From the NCBI GenBank assembly GCA_938003765.1, contig CALKYE010000225.1, forward strand, positions 1 to 12,495: a stretch of 12,495 bases of DNA, written 5' to 3'. Origin of the DNA: an uncultured Planctomycetia bacterium. GTDB taxonomy: Bacteria; Planctomycetota; UBA1135; GCA-002686595. The notes under the pieces were generated by a model. That model did no database searches. It was not told the DNA's origin and worked only from the letters and a program-made list of their open reading frames with translations. A program made the translations under genes and the position numbers. This document shows positions 5,491-12,495 of this stretch, piece by piece. How positions within the stretch are numbered: position 1 is the first letter of the stretch; every line of letters starts with the position of its first letter.

Positions 5491-7754
5491 TCGAGCGGTT
5501 GCATCCACAGGATCGAGTGCACGAGTCCGTGCAACGCCATCTTGGCGCCGTCGTCGAAGTCGCGCATCGGTTCACGCTCCACGCCGAAACCATTGTGCGC
5601 CACGAGCAGCTCGTTGGGGCGCATGCCGTGCGCCGTCGCTGCGTCCCAGCGGAAGGCGTACAGCGCGCCCTGCGGCCCGTTCGCAAAGGCCAGCGGCCGG
5701 CGCGTGCGGGTCCAGATGTCGTAGAGCTGGCAGGTCAGCCAGCCCTCGTCGAGCGCGACGTTCCCTATGCGGCGAGAGCGCCACGCCGTCATCGATCCGT
5801 CGGCCTGGGGCGCCTCGGTGTGGAACACGTTGAGCTGGCCCGCGCCGTCGAACGCGACGACGGGACGCGTTCCGCACAGAACCCCGTGCTTCTCGCCGCG
5901 CACCCACAGCGTCCTCTCGATCGCGAGCGCGTCGCCGTCCACGCGCGCCCAGCTCACGCGCAGGCTGAGCGGCCGACCGTCGGGATGCGCGCCGCTGGAC
6001 GCGATCACGACGCGCCCGCTCTGGGGCTCGACGCCCAGGCCCACCGGCGTCTGCGAGTCGAGCTCGAGCTTGGGGCCGCTCATCGGCTGGAGCCGCGAAG
6101 GGTCCTCGATCCAGTGCGGCGTGAGCGCGCCGTCGCTCGAACGCGCCACGAGCAGGAGCCGTTCCCCGACGACGCACGCGGACAGCTCGCCGCCCGGCGC
6201 CTCGGCGATCTCAGCGGGCTCCTTGACCTCGTTCGCGTCGAACACCGAGGCGAGCCAGCCGCTCGCGCGTCGGAACAGCACCAGCCCCTGCTCGCGCCAG
6301 CCGACCAGCAGGAAGTCCTCGTTCGTCGCGGAGGTCGGCAACGCGCGCGGCTCGCCCCAGCGCTCGTCGCCCAGGTACTCGCGCACGTGGATCGTCTCCT
6401 GGATCTGGTCGAGCGTCGCGAGGTACGCGCGCTCGCCGACGTAGGCCAGCGCCGGCGCCGCGCCGATCTGCAGGTCCCAGTCGCGCCGGATGCCGCACGT
6501 CGTCGCGCTGCCGTAGTTGATGTCCGCGCTCACCGCGCCGTCCGAGAACTGGCCGTCGTGGTTCCAGTCGATGCGCGTGCTGTCGCCGTCGCCTGCGAGC
6601 GTGAAGCGGAACGGAGGCTTGGCGAGGAACGCGACGCGCTCGAGCGGGAACGGCAGCCGCTCGACGAGCGCATCCTCGCGCAGCTCGACGCCCGCGAACT
6701 CGCCGCGCGAGAAGTGCACGCGCTGCGCGTCGCCGTCGAAGGCGTAGCTGTACGCGTAGTTCATCAGCGAGGTGTAGAGCGGACACCACGCGGGGCTCGA
6801 GTCGCCCTCGTGGCTGAGCGAGAGCTGGTGGCCGAACTCGTGCGCGAACACGGCGAAGCCCAGGCCGCTGCCGCCCATGTCGCCGGTCTGTTGCGACTGC
6901 CCGCCGCCCCACGGCGTGACTTGCATCCAGTGCAGGAAACCGCGCTCCCGCTGGGCGAAACGCGCGGCGCCGCAGCGCGCCCAGTCGCCGCCGAACTGCT
7001 GCTCGGGCGGTACGGGCGCGTCGATGCGGTAGTGCACGGCGATGCCCTTGCTGCCGTCGAGGTTGTCGACCGCGAGCTCGGCGTAGAGCTGCGCCGCGCG
7101 CGCGAGCTCGCGTTCGAGCACGTCGAGCGCCACGCCCTGGTACGGCGCGATGGCCACGACCACGTCGCGTCGCCGCGGATCGAGGCGCGTGTTCGCGCCG
7201 ACGTCGATGCCGCGCGGCAGCCCGTGGACTTCCCAGCCGTCGAGCAGCCCGTCGCCGTCGCTGTCGCGGTCGAGCGGATCGGTCTCGAGGCGCCGCTCGT
7301 CCTCGTCGGAGAGCCCATCGCCGTCGCGATCGACGGAGCTCGGACCGGGACTGATCGCCAGGCGCAGCTCGAGGAACTCGCCCGGCCTCGTGCAGCGGTA
7401 GACGCCGAGCGTGTCGCCGTCGCCATCGCCGTCGAGATCGCCGCTGAACGAGCCGACGAGCTGTGCGTCGAGCTGGTACGGCGGCGGTCGAGGAACTCGC
7501 GTCGGTCGGTGCTCGGCGGACGCGCGCGCGTCGAGACGAGCGCTCACGTCCGCGCCGAACTCACTCGCCGCGCGCCAGGGCGCCGCCTTCCAGCCGCGCA
7601 CGCTGCGCGACACCAGCCACGCGCCGTTCAGGCGCACGCCGACGTCCTCGAATCCGTCGCCGTCGACGTCCACGCAGGCGAACGAGTCACAGCGCACGTC
7701 GCACGTCGCCCACGTGCTCGCCGCGAGCGCTGCTTGCAGTGCCAAGGCCAACAT
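5487..7754 (-). CDS. Secreted metzincin-type zinc metalloprotease with calcium-binding repeats and propeller-like C-terminus
   Basis: A 755-residue protein with a short hydrophobic signal peptide (MLALALQAALAASTWA). Residues 26-55 and about 100-120 carry FG-GAP/VCBS-like Asp loops (DVDGDGFEDV; GDLDGDGDGD). Residues 141-175 hold two thrombospondin-type-3-like calcium loops (DRDGDGLSDEDE; DRDSDGDGLLDG). The catalytic core has HEFGHQLSLSH at 305-315, giving zinc ligands His305, His309 and His315 with Glu306 as the base, and a Met-turn SLMNY around Met331; together these define a metzincin. The usual Gly of HExxHxxGxxH is Ser312. Shortly after comes DWNHDGQFSDGAVSADIN, a calcium-loop motif often found in secreted bacterial proteases. 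The last ~370 residues repeat short strand-rich units with Trp and Gly-Asp turns and look like a beta-propeller. The ATG at 7754 lies 9 bases after the stop of the upstream membrane-protein gene, and the stop overlaps the lipoprotein gene. The substrate is unknown. Confidence 0.9.
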   Translation of the reverse strand: MLALALQAALAASTWATCDVRCDSFACVDVDGDGFEDVGVRLNGAWLVSRSVRGWKAAPWRAASEFGADVSARLDARASAEHRPTRVPRPPPYQLDAQLVGSFSGDLDGDGDGDTLGVYRCTRPGEFLELRLAISPGPSSVDRDGDGLSDEDERRLETDPLDRDSDGDGLLDGWEVHGLPRGIDVGANTRLDPRRRDVVVAIAPYQGVALDVLERELARAAQLYAELAVDNLDGSKGIAVHYRIDAPVPPEQQFGGDWARCGAARFAQRERGFLHWMQVTPWGGGQSQQTGDMGGSGLGFAVFAHEFGHQLSLSHEGDSSPAWCPLYTSLMNYAYSYAFDGDAQRVHFSRGEFAGVELREDALVERLPFPLERVAFLAKPPFRFTLAGDGDSTRIDWNHDGQFSDGAVSADINYGSATTCGIRRDWDLQIGAAPALAYVGERAYLATLDQIQETIHVREYLGDERWGEPRALPTSATNEDFLLVGWREQGLVLFRRASGWLASVFDANEVKEPAEIAEAPGGELSACVVGERLLLVARSSDGALTPHWIEDPSRLQPMSGPKLELDSQTPVGLGVEPQSGRVVIASSGAHPDGRPLSLRVSWARVDGDALAIERTLWVRGEKHGVLCGTRPVVAFDGAGQLNVFHTEAPQADGSMTAWRSRRIGNVALDEGWLTCQLYDIWTRTRRPLAFANGPQGALYAFRWDAATAHGMRPNELLVAHNGFGVEREPMRDFDDGAKMALHGLVHSILWMQPLE

Positions 7755-7763
7755 GCGCGAACA

Positions 7764-8651
7764 CTACCGCGCGGCGCGCGCGGACTCACCTGCTCCGAGC
7801 GCGGGCGCGGCCGCCGAACGCGGCAGCACGAGCAACGCCACGAGATACAGCTCCATCGCGAACGGCAGGTAGCCCAGGTACCCCAGGATCGGCATCTCGA
7901 ACACCTTGGCGAAGCCCACGAAGGGAACGTGGTAGATCCACTTGGGGTCGCTGTAGACGTTCCACATCTCCCAGAAGAAGCCGCACAACAGGCCGCCCAG
8001 CCACAGGGACATCCACGGCCGCCAGTCGCCGCGCGCCAGGTCGCTGGTGAAGCCGCGACGGCCGAGCGACAGACACAGCGGCTCGAACAGGAACACGAGC
8101 GACGTCCACACGAACGGGTAGCAGTAGCGCGGCCACAGGAGCGTCGCGGCGAGCATGGCGGCGCCGATCGCGGCCAACGTCAGGCGGTAAGCGATCGAGT
8201 CGCCGCCGCGCGGGAAGCGCGGTCCGTCAGCGAAGCGCTCGATGAATCGGGCGCTGCGCACGAACTCCGCGCTCTCGAAGACGGCGGGGATCACCGTCGA
8301 GAAGCTCACCGACGCGTAGAGGAAGTACTCGAGTTCGCTGAAGCGCTCCGCGCCGAGGTATTCCCAGTTCTGCAGGCGCTCGTTGAAGGCCTCGAACAAC
8401 CACCAGGTCGGCACGGAGAGCGGGAAGAGCAGCAGGAACACGCGCGGCGAGCGCCACAGGAGCGAGTCTCCCGTTCGACGCCACGTCCAACCGTCGAGGG
8501 CGAGCACGTAGCCGAGCCACAGCGGGAAGAAGAGCACGTGCGTGCTCGCGAGGCCGGGCCACCAGTTCAGCGGCCAGAAGATCGCGATCAGCGCGAGCCC
8601 CACCCACAGCGTCGCGCGGGGAGCGAGTCGAGCACGGTTGTCGGTGCGCAT
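7764..8651 (-). CDS. Polytopic integral membrane protein of unknown function
   Basis: A 295-residue protein with about eight hydrophobic segments, near residues 14-34, 38-54, 70-88, 105-126, 154-173, 178-196, 213-232 and 251-277. It is unusually rich in Trp, Phe and Tyr. Recognisable blocks are PTWWLFEAFNERLQNW near 81-96, CGFFWEMWNVYSDPKWIY near 223-240 and VFEMPILGYLGYLPF near 250-264. Paired Glu/Trp/Asn residues within membrane segments suggest a conserved polar site, as in an enzyme or transporter, but I cannot name the family. The C-terminal tail is Ala/Arg-rich. It is the first gene of a minus-strand operon; the next gene starts 9 bases after its TAG stop. No convincing Shine-Dalgarno precedes the ATG at 8651. 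The gene diverges from the FAS1 gene across a 235-base region that must hold its promoter, although I see no clear -35/-10 pair. Confidence 0.85.
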   Translation of the reverse strand: MRTDNRARLAPRATLWVGLALIAIFWPLNWWPGLASTHVLFFPLWLGYVLALDGWTWRRTGDSLLWRSPRVFLLLFPLSVPTWWLFEAFNERLQNWEYLGAERFSELEYFLYASVSFSTVIPAVFESAEFVRSARFIERFADGPRFPRGGDSIAYRLTLAAIGAAMLAATLLWPRYCYPFVWTSLVFLFEPLCLSLGRRGFTSDLARGDWRPWMSLWLGGLLCGFFWEMWNVYSDPKWIYHVPFVGFAKVFEMPILGYLGYLPFAMELYLVALLVLPRSAAAPALGAGESARAAR

Positions 8652-8745
8652 CGAGCGCGCAACTTATCGGACCGGCGCTGCGAGTGCGTCGAGCGCGCGC
8701 GAGTTGGGCGGTTTCGTCGGGGGTCGCGGGCCGAGTACTACGACT

Positions 8746-8802
8746 TCGAAACGCGAGTCGGCCGAGATCACCGCATCTGGCCTGAATCCCAACTCGAAAC
8801 GC
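8746..8802 (+). repeat. Direct 9-base repeat TCGAAACGC in the divergent intergenic region
   Basis: TCGAAACGC occurs at 8746-8754 and 8794-8802, starts 48 bases apart. The core CGAAAC is also present inverted (GTTTCG) at 8711-8716. All copies lie between the divergent starts at 8651 and 8887, where operators would be. Short repeats like this also arise by chance, so the call is tentative. Confidence 0.25.
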
Positions 8803-8812
8803 CCTCCGGCAG

Positions 8813-8833
8813 GTGAGCGCGACGTGCGCTCAC
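8813..8833. promoter_or_regulatory. Perfect 8-bp inverted repeat, possible operator upstream of the FAS1 gene
   Basis: GTGAGCGC, a 5-base spacer GACGT, then GCGCTCAC form a perfect 21-base dyad that begins 74 bases before the FAS1 start codon. The size and symmetry fit a dimeric repressor site. It could equally fold as an RNA stem-loop if the transcript starts upstream. Confidence 0.35.
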
Positions 8834-8849
8834 GAGCATCAAGCAACTT

Positions 8850-8867
8850 CAGTCCCCCGCGGGACTG
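8850..8867 (+). other. Stem-loop just upstream of the FAS1 ribosome binding site
   Basis: CAGTCCC, loop CCGC, GGGACTG form a 7-bp GC-rich stem with a four-base loop, ending 4 bases before the Shine-Dalgarno of the FAS1 gene. It may stabilise the 5' end of the mRNA or affect ribosome access. It is not long enough to call a riboswitch. Confidence 0.35.
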
Positions 8868-8871
8868 TTTC

Positions 8872-8878
8872 AGGAAAG
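8872..8878 (+). promoter_or_regulatory. Shine-Dalgarno of the FAS1 gene
   Basis: AGGAAAG lies 8 bases before the ATG at 8887. This strong match selects that ATG over the longer open frame upstream, and a signal peptide follows it immediately. Confidence 0.75.
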
Positions 8879-8886
8879 TCACTGCG

Positions 8887-9798
8887 ATGAAGTCCCTTCG
8901 ATCTCTCGTCCTCGCGTTCGGCGCTCTCGTCGGCGCCACCACCGCTCCCGTGAACGCAGCGCCGGCCGTCGCCGGTCAGGACATCGTGCAGACCGCGCTC
9001 TCGACGCCGGGCTTCACGACGCTGACCACGCTGCTGACGCAAGCGGATCTCGTCACGACGCTCCAGGGGCCCGGTCCGTTCACGGTGTTCGCCCCCACCG
9101 ATGCGGCCTTCGCCGCGCTCGATCCCAACCTCGCGGCGTTCCTCACCAACCCCGCCAACGTCGACTCGCTGCGCAACGTGCTGCTCTACCACGTCGCGCC
9201 CGGCTCGTTCGCGTCGACGCAAGTGCTCACGAGCCCGTTCCTCTCGATGGCCAACGATCAGCGCGCGCTGATCAGCGCCGTCGGCGGCGTGCCCACGATC
9301 GACAACGCTCCGATCGCGGTCACGGACATCATCTGCTCCAACGGCATCATCCACGTGCTCGACCGAGTGATGCAGCCCAACCTCGACCGCATCCCGGCGA
9401 CGGCGGCGAGCACCGGCCGTTTCGACACGCTGCTCGCGGCCGTGGGCGCCGCGGACCTCGCGACGCTGCTCGACGGCCCTGGCCCGTTCACGGTGCTCGC
9501 GCCCACCGACGTCGCGTTCGCGGTGCTGCCGCCCGGCTTCGTCGACTCGCTGCTGCTGCCGCAGAACAAGCCGCTCCTGCAGTCGATCCTCGCCTACCAC
9601 GTGATTCCGTCGCGGGCGTACGCCGACCAGGCGCTCGCGCTCGGTGAGGTCGCGACCGTCAACGGCAACACGGTGTTCTTCGGCGTCATCAACGGCGTGC
9701 CGCGCGTCAACGGCGCGCGCATCATCCGGCGCGACATCGACACGGCGAACGGCGTCGTGCACGCCATCGACCGCGTGCTGCTCCCGCCGCTGAACTGA
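8887..9798 (+). CDS. Secreted protein with two fasciclin (FAS1) domains
   Basis: A 303-residue protein starting at 8887, set by a good Shine-Dalgarno and by a classical signal peptide (MKSLRSLVLAFGALVGATTA, probable cleavage after VNA near residue 24). FAS1 domain 1 spans about residues 31-165 with GPFTVFAPTDAAFAAL, LLYHVAPG and the closing NGIIHVLDRVMQP. Domain 2 spans about 172-303 with GPFTVLAPTDVAFAVLP, LAYHVIPS and NGVVHAIDRVLLP. These are the conserved H1, YH and H2 elements of the family. FAS1 proteins are extracellular adhesion or scaffold modules. Nothing follows the second domain, so there is no visible membrane or wall anchor. The gene stands alone: it diverges from the membrane-protein operon and is closed by a strong intrinsic terminator 28 bases after the stop. 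Confidence 0.97.
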   Translation: MKSLRSLVLAFGALVGATTAPVNAAPAVAGQDIVQTALSTPGFTTLTTLLTQADLVTTLQGPGPFTVFAPTDAAFAALDPNLAAFLTNPANVDSLRNVLLYHVAPGSFASTQVLTSPFLSMANDQRALISAVGGVPTIDNAPIAVTDIICSNGIIHVLDRVMQPNLDRIPATAASTGRFDTLLAAVGAADLATLLDGPGPFTVLAPTDVAFAVLPPGFVDSLLLPQNKPLLQSILAYHVIPSRAYADQALALGEVATVNGNTVFFGVINGVPRVNGARIIRRDIDTANGVVHAIDRVLLPPLN

Positions 9799-9826
9799 CA
9801 CGAGCGGGCGAGTAGAGCGCCCCGTC

Positions 9827-9872
9827 GGCGAGCGAGTCGCGCCCCGCGCGGTTCGCTCGCCTCATCTTTTTT
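9827..9872 (+). terminator. Rho-independent terminator of the FAS1 gene
   Basis: GGCGAGCGA (9827-9835) pairs perfectly with TCGCTCGCC (9853-9861). The bases between continue the stem through two G-U pairs and five C-G pairs to a CCC loop, giving about 16 bp in all. A run of six T at 9867-9872 follows after TCATC. It lies 28 bases after the FAS1 stop. Confidence 0.88.
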
Positions 9873-10081
9873 GGGGGTGGTCGCTGGGCCCCGCTCGGCG
9901 CCGACCGCGCGCGAGCGGCGGGCAGCGCGGGTCAGGAGTTTTGGGGCCCGCTCCCGATCGCGACCGGATTTCGTGAAAGACGGAGCGTTGGCCGCGCAAG
10001 TGAGGGCCGGGCCGCGGGCTCGAGCACGGGCTCGGGCCAACGCGAGTCCCGAACGCCGTCACCTCCAGATCGCCCCCACCG

Positions 10082-11878
10082 ATGCTCTCTCCGCTCCTGG
10101 CGCTGCTGTCCCTGGCCCCGACCCCCGACGCGATCGGGTTGACGACAAACGGCGACCTGTACCGCATCCGGACGGCTCTGGGCACCGCGCAACTGGTCGG
10201 CAACTGCGGCTTCGGCAGCATCTTCTCGCTCGCCAGCGCCGAGGACGGCTCGCTGTGGACGATCTCGGGCGTCTCGCCGAGCCCGGTGCGGTTGGTGTCG
10301 ATCGATCGCACCACAGGAGCCGGGACCGTGGCGGCCACGCTGCCGATCGGCGGTTCCGTGCGCGCGATGGCGTTCGACTCCGACGGCTCGCTCAAGTTGA
10401 TCGTGCGTTCGAACACGCCGAGCGTGGCGGACACGCTCGTGCGACTGGATATGACGAACTTCTCCGTCTCGTCGGTCGGCAGCACGACCGTGAGAGGGAT
10501 CGAGGGGCTGTGCCTTGCGCCCGAGGGAGGGCTGTACGCATGGGACGCGGGAGTGAACGGGTCGAACGGGCTGGGGTTGGTGCAGTTGCGCTCCGACGGC
10601 GTGGCGCTCGACGTGAGCAGCGCGGTCGGTGACTCGCAGATCTCTTCGCTCGGCGTCACCGAGTCCGGAGAGATCGCCGGCCTGGGCCGCCAGAGCTTCG
10701 TCATCGATCGGATCAGTGGCGCGCGAACCGCGACGACCCCCGATCTGGGCGTGGACTTCGTCGGCCTCGAGTTCGTCAACGGCATGACGAACCTGAACGG
10801 CGCGCTGGCGATCGAGTTGGATGGAACCGTGTCACGCGTGAACACGCGCACCGGCGCAACGCGCGTGATCGGTTCCGCCGGCTCGTTCGGGTTCGTCGGG
10901 CTCGCCTCGCGCCTCAACAGCACCGAGATCTGGGCCGCGCGCGGCAACGGGGCCACGACCGAGTTCTGGCGCATCGATCCGCGCAACGGCGCCGGCACGT
11001 TCTTCTTCCCGGTGTCGCTCGGCGGCGTCCGCGCGATGTACATGCTCACCTCGGGCGGGATGGAGCTGATCGTCGACAGCGGCAGCTCCAATCCCGATCA
11101 GTTGTTCGCAGTGAACACCGTGGCGCAGACGGTGACGTTCCAAGGGCAGGTCAACCCCAATCGCACGATCAGGGCGGCGTCCGCCAATCCGCTCAACTTC
11201 CGCATCGCGTGGGACTCGCAGGTGGGCCTGCTGTCGCTCTCCGCCGGCGGCCAGGACGCGATCCTCTCGCCCGGACTCGGCGCAGGCGCGCCGCTCGACG
11301 CCATCGCCCACGACGCCTTCGGTCGGCTGTTCGGCGCAGGCGATCACCTCTACCGCATCAACATCCCCACCGGCGCGCGCACGCAGGTCGGACTGTCGCC
11401 CCTGCCCGACTTCACCGGCCTGACCTTCTTCCGCAGCCAGGTCTTCCCGCTGGTGCAGAACTACTGTTCGGCGCAGCAGACCTCGGTCGGCTGCACGCCC
11501 TCGATCAGCACTGCGTTCAGCTTCAACTCACCGAGCCTCTCCGCCGGCGCGGGATTCCAAGTGCGCGTCACGGGCCTCCTGCTCAGCAAGCCGGGGCTGT
11601 TCTTCTACGGCGTGAACGGCCGCGCAGCGTCACCGTTCCAAGGCGGAGTGCTGTGCGTGCAGCCGCCGCTCCGCCGCACGCCGCTGACGACGACGACGAG
11701 CATCGGCCCGAACTGCAGTGGCACGATGCAGATCGACTTCAACGCGCACATCGCGGCCAACTTCGACCCGGCGCTCGAGATCGGGACCAAGGTGAACGTC
11801 CAAGCCTGGACCCGCGACCCGGGCGCGCCGTCGAACACCAACCTCAGCGCCGCACTCGAGTTCGTGATGAACCCCTGA
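10082..11878 (+). CDS. Secreted beta-propeller-like protein with a four-Cys C-terminal domain
   Basis: A 598-residue protein. The ATG at 10082 is the first possible start after an in-frame TGA at 10001. No Shine-Dalgarno is evident. The N-terminus (MLSPLLALLSLAPTPDA) is a short hydrophobic export signal lacking the usual basic residues. Residues about 16-450 are built of units of 40-50 residues with recurring patterns such as LYRI-TG, LVSIDRTTGAG, MAFDSDGSL, SRVNTRTGATRVIG, WRIDPRNGAG and LYRINIPTGARTQVG, typical of beta-propeller blades. Residues about 460-598 form a distinct domain with Cys462, Cys471, Cys525 and Cys545 and motifs NYCSAQQTSVGCTP, GLFFYGVNGRA, PFQGGVLCVQPPLRR, CSGTMQIDFNAH and VQAWTRDP. 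I recall similar C-termini on varied secreted proteins of planctomycetes, where they may serve sorting or surface attachment; that is recollection, not a search. The 283 bases between the FAS1 stop and this start hold only the terminator and no recognisable promoter or small gene. Confidence 0.9.
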   Translation: MLSPLLALLSLAPTPDAIGLTTNGDLYRIRTALGTAQLVGNCGFGSIFSLASAEDGSLWTISGVSPSPVRLVSIDRTTGAGTVAATLPIGGSVRAMAFDSDGSLKLIVRSNTPSVADTLVRLDMTNFSVSSVGSTTVRGIEGLCLAPEGGLYAWDAGVNGSNGLGLVQLRSDGVALDVSSAVGDSQISSLGVTESGEIAGLGRQSFVIDRISGARTATTPDLGVDFVGLEFVNGMTNLNGALAIELDGTVSRVNTRTGATRVIGSAGSFGFVGLASRLNSTEIWAARGNGATTEFWRIDPRNGAGTFFFPVSLGGVRAMYMLTSGGMELIVDSGSSNPDQLFAVNTVAQTVTFQGQVNPNRTIRAASANPLNFRIAWDSQVGLLSLSAGGQDAILSPGLGAGAPLDAIAHDAFGRLFGAGDHLYRINIPTGARTQVGLSPLPDFTGLTFFRSQVFPLVQNYCSAQQTSVGCTPSISTAFSFNSPSLSAGAGFQVRVTGLLLSKPGLFFYGVNGRAASPFQGGVLCVQPPLRRTPLTTTTSIGPNCSGTMQIDFNAHIAANFDPALEIGTKVNVQAWTRDPGAPSNTNLSAALEFVMNP

Positions 11879-11916
11879 GCGCAGCGCGCGCAGGTCGCGC
11901 GGCCCCTGCGAAACGC

Positions 11917-11957
11917 GCGCGCCCCGCGGAGCCTTCGACCGGCTCCGCGGGGCGCGC
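11917..11957. terminator. 17-bp hairpin between convergent genes, probable bidirectional terminator
   Basis: GCGCGCCCCGCGGAGCC, loop TTCGACC, then the exact complement (11941-11957) make a perfect 17-bp stem. It lies 38 bases after the stop of the propeller gene and 22 bases beyond the stop of the convergent aconitase gene. Neither side has a long T-run; the minus strand continues into GTTTC. A weaker 6-bp hairpin (CGCAGG at 11889-11894 with CCTGCG at 11905-11910) precedes it. Confidence 0.7.
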
Positions 11958-11979
11958 TTGCGTCAGAACGATGCTCAGC

Positions 11980-12495
11980 TCAAGCGAGGCCGGCGAGCTT
12001 GCGCAGCACGTACTGCAGGATGCCGCCGTGGCGGATGTAGGTGCGCTCGGCCGGCGTGTCGATGCGGCACAGCGCGGTGAACTCGATCGTCTTGCCGTCG
12101 TCGCGCTTGGCGACGACCTTGATGTCGCGGCCAGCGGCGAAGCCCGACTCGATGCCGGCGGCGAGGCCGACGATGTCGAACACTTCGCGGCCGGTGAGGC
12201 CCAGGCTGGCGGCGGACTCGCCCGCGCGGAATTGCAGGGGCGCGATGCCCATGCCGATCAGGTTCGAGCGGTGGATGCGCTCGTAGCTCTCCGCGATCAC
12301 CGCGCGCACGCCCTGCAGCGCCGGCCCCTTCGCGGCCCAGTCACGCGACGAGCCCGAGCCGTACTCCTTGCCGGCGAGGATGATCGTCGGGACCTTGCGC
12401 GCGCGGTACTCCGCCGACGCGTCGAAGATCGACATCTGCTTCTCGTCGGGGAGCAGCGCGGTCTCGCCGCCTTCGACGTTGGTGAGCAGCTTGTT
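11980..12495 (-). CDS. acnA: Aconitate hydratase (AcnA/IRP1 type), C-terminal swivel domain only, 5' part outside window
   Basis: The frame is open to the right edge; the last 171 residues are seen, entering at NKLLTNVEGGETALLPDEKQ. Aconitase converts citrate to isocitrate through cis-aconitate in the TCA cycle, in the cytoplasm, using a 4Fe-4S cluster whose cysteines lie in the missing part. Diagnostic of the AcnA type are MSIFDASAEY, AGKEYGSGSSRDWAAKG (Ser and Arg of SSRD line the substrate pocket), VRAVIAESYERIHRSNLIGM and GIAPLQF. The closing part IDTPAERTYIRHGGILQYVLRKL matches the family's end. The internal Met at visible residue 21 is not the start. The gene converges on the propeller gene and ends 22 bases before the 17-bp hairpin. 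The organism may have other aconitases, so the symbol denotes family only. Confidence 0.96.
   Translation of the reverse strand, partial: NKLLTNVEGGETALLPDEKQMSIFDASAEYRARKVPTIILAGKEYGSGSSRDWAAKGPALQGVRAVIAESYERIHRSNLIGMGIAPLQFRAGESAASLGLTGREVFDIVGLAAGIESGFAAGRDIKVVAKRDDGKTIEFTALCRIDTPAERTYIRHGGILQYVLRKLAGLA

Noticed and set aside
5490..5508. Alternative GTG start of the sulfatase-like protein at 5508
   Set aside because: It would add six residues before the signal peptide; the ATG at 5490 makes the typical ATGA overlap with the upstream stop and fits a lipoprotein signal better.
4201..5724. A 507-codon plus-strand open frame opposite the sulfatase-like gene
   Set aside because: A shadow of the sulfatase-fold gene; biased composition and no recognisable motif.
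5499..8816. An 1105-codon plus-strand open frame opposite the metalloprotease and membrane-protein genes
   Set aside because: It is antisense to two recognisable proteins, is Arg/Ala/Val/Glu-rich with no domain, and has the composition expected when high-GC3 codons are read in an opposite frame.
8664..8942. A 92-codon minus-strand frame in the divergent intergenic region
   Set aside because: It overlaps the FAS1 start and Shine-Dalgarno, has no Shine-Dalgarno of its own, and would place a gene inside the only space available for two promoters.
9862..11091. A 409-codon minus-strand open frame opposite the propeller gene
   Set aside because: Antisense to the propeller gene and runs back over the FAS1 terminator region; no family features.

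Overview
The window is a GC-rich stretch with strong G/C preference at third codon positions. It reads as chromosomal DNA of a Planctomycetota-like bacterium. This rests on the abundance of secreted FG-GAP/VCBS proteins, an ASPIC/UnbV (CRTAC1-like) protein, a sulfatase-fold lipoprotein, and a large secreted protein with a four-Cys C-terminal domain that I recall from planctomycete proteomes. The phylum call is inference; there is no rRNA or other marker gene except the end of an aconitase. I see no mobile element, CRISPR array, tRNA or rRNA.

Left block, plus strand (1-4021): three genes joined by 4-base start/stop overlaps. They are the 3' part of an FG-GAP/ASPIC-UnbV protein, a 732-residue cobalamin-binding-type radical SAM enzyme whose C-terminus is a PqqD-like RiPP recognition element, and a 58-residue, cysteine-free, charged peptide with its own Shine-Dalgarno and a GTG start. 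Radical SAM plus recognition element plus coupled short peptide is the layout of a RiPP maturation locus. This is the most interesting feature of the window: a candidate radical-SAM-modified peptide system with an FG-GAP/ASPIC partner.

Middle block, minus strand (8651 down to 4057): a three-gene operon encoding a polytopic membrane protein of unknown function, a secreted metzincin-type zinc metalloprotease with calcium-binding repeats and a propeller-like tail, and a lipoprotein of the alkaline phosphatase/sulfatase superfamily. The last has Thr where sulfatases carry the formylglycine Cys/Ser. The first two genes are 9 bases apart and the last two overlap by ATGA. The block converges on the peptide gene with only 35 bases between stop codons.

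Right block: a divergent 235-base intergenic region with two dyads leads to a secreted double fasciclin (FAS1) protein, closed by a textbook intrinsic terminator. Next is a 598-residue secreted beta-propeller-like protein with the four-Cys C-terminal domain. A 17-bp hairpin separates it from the convergent 3' end of an aconitase gene (acnA type), which runs off the right edge.

Most long alternative-frame ORFs here, including several of 400-1100 codons, are artefacts of high GC and are not annotated.
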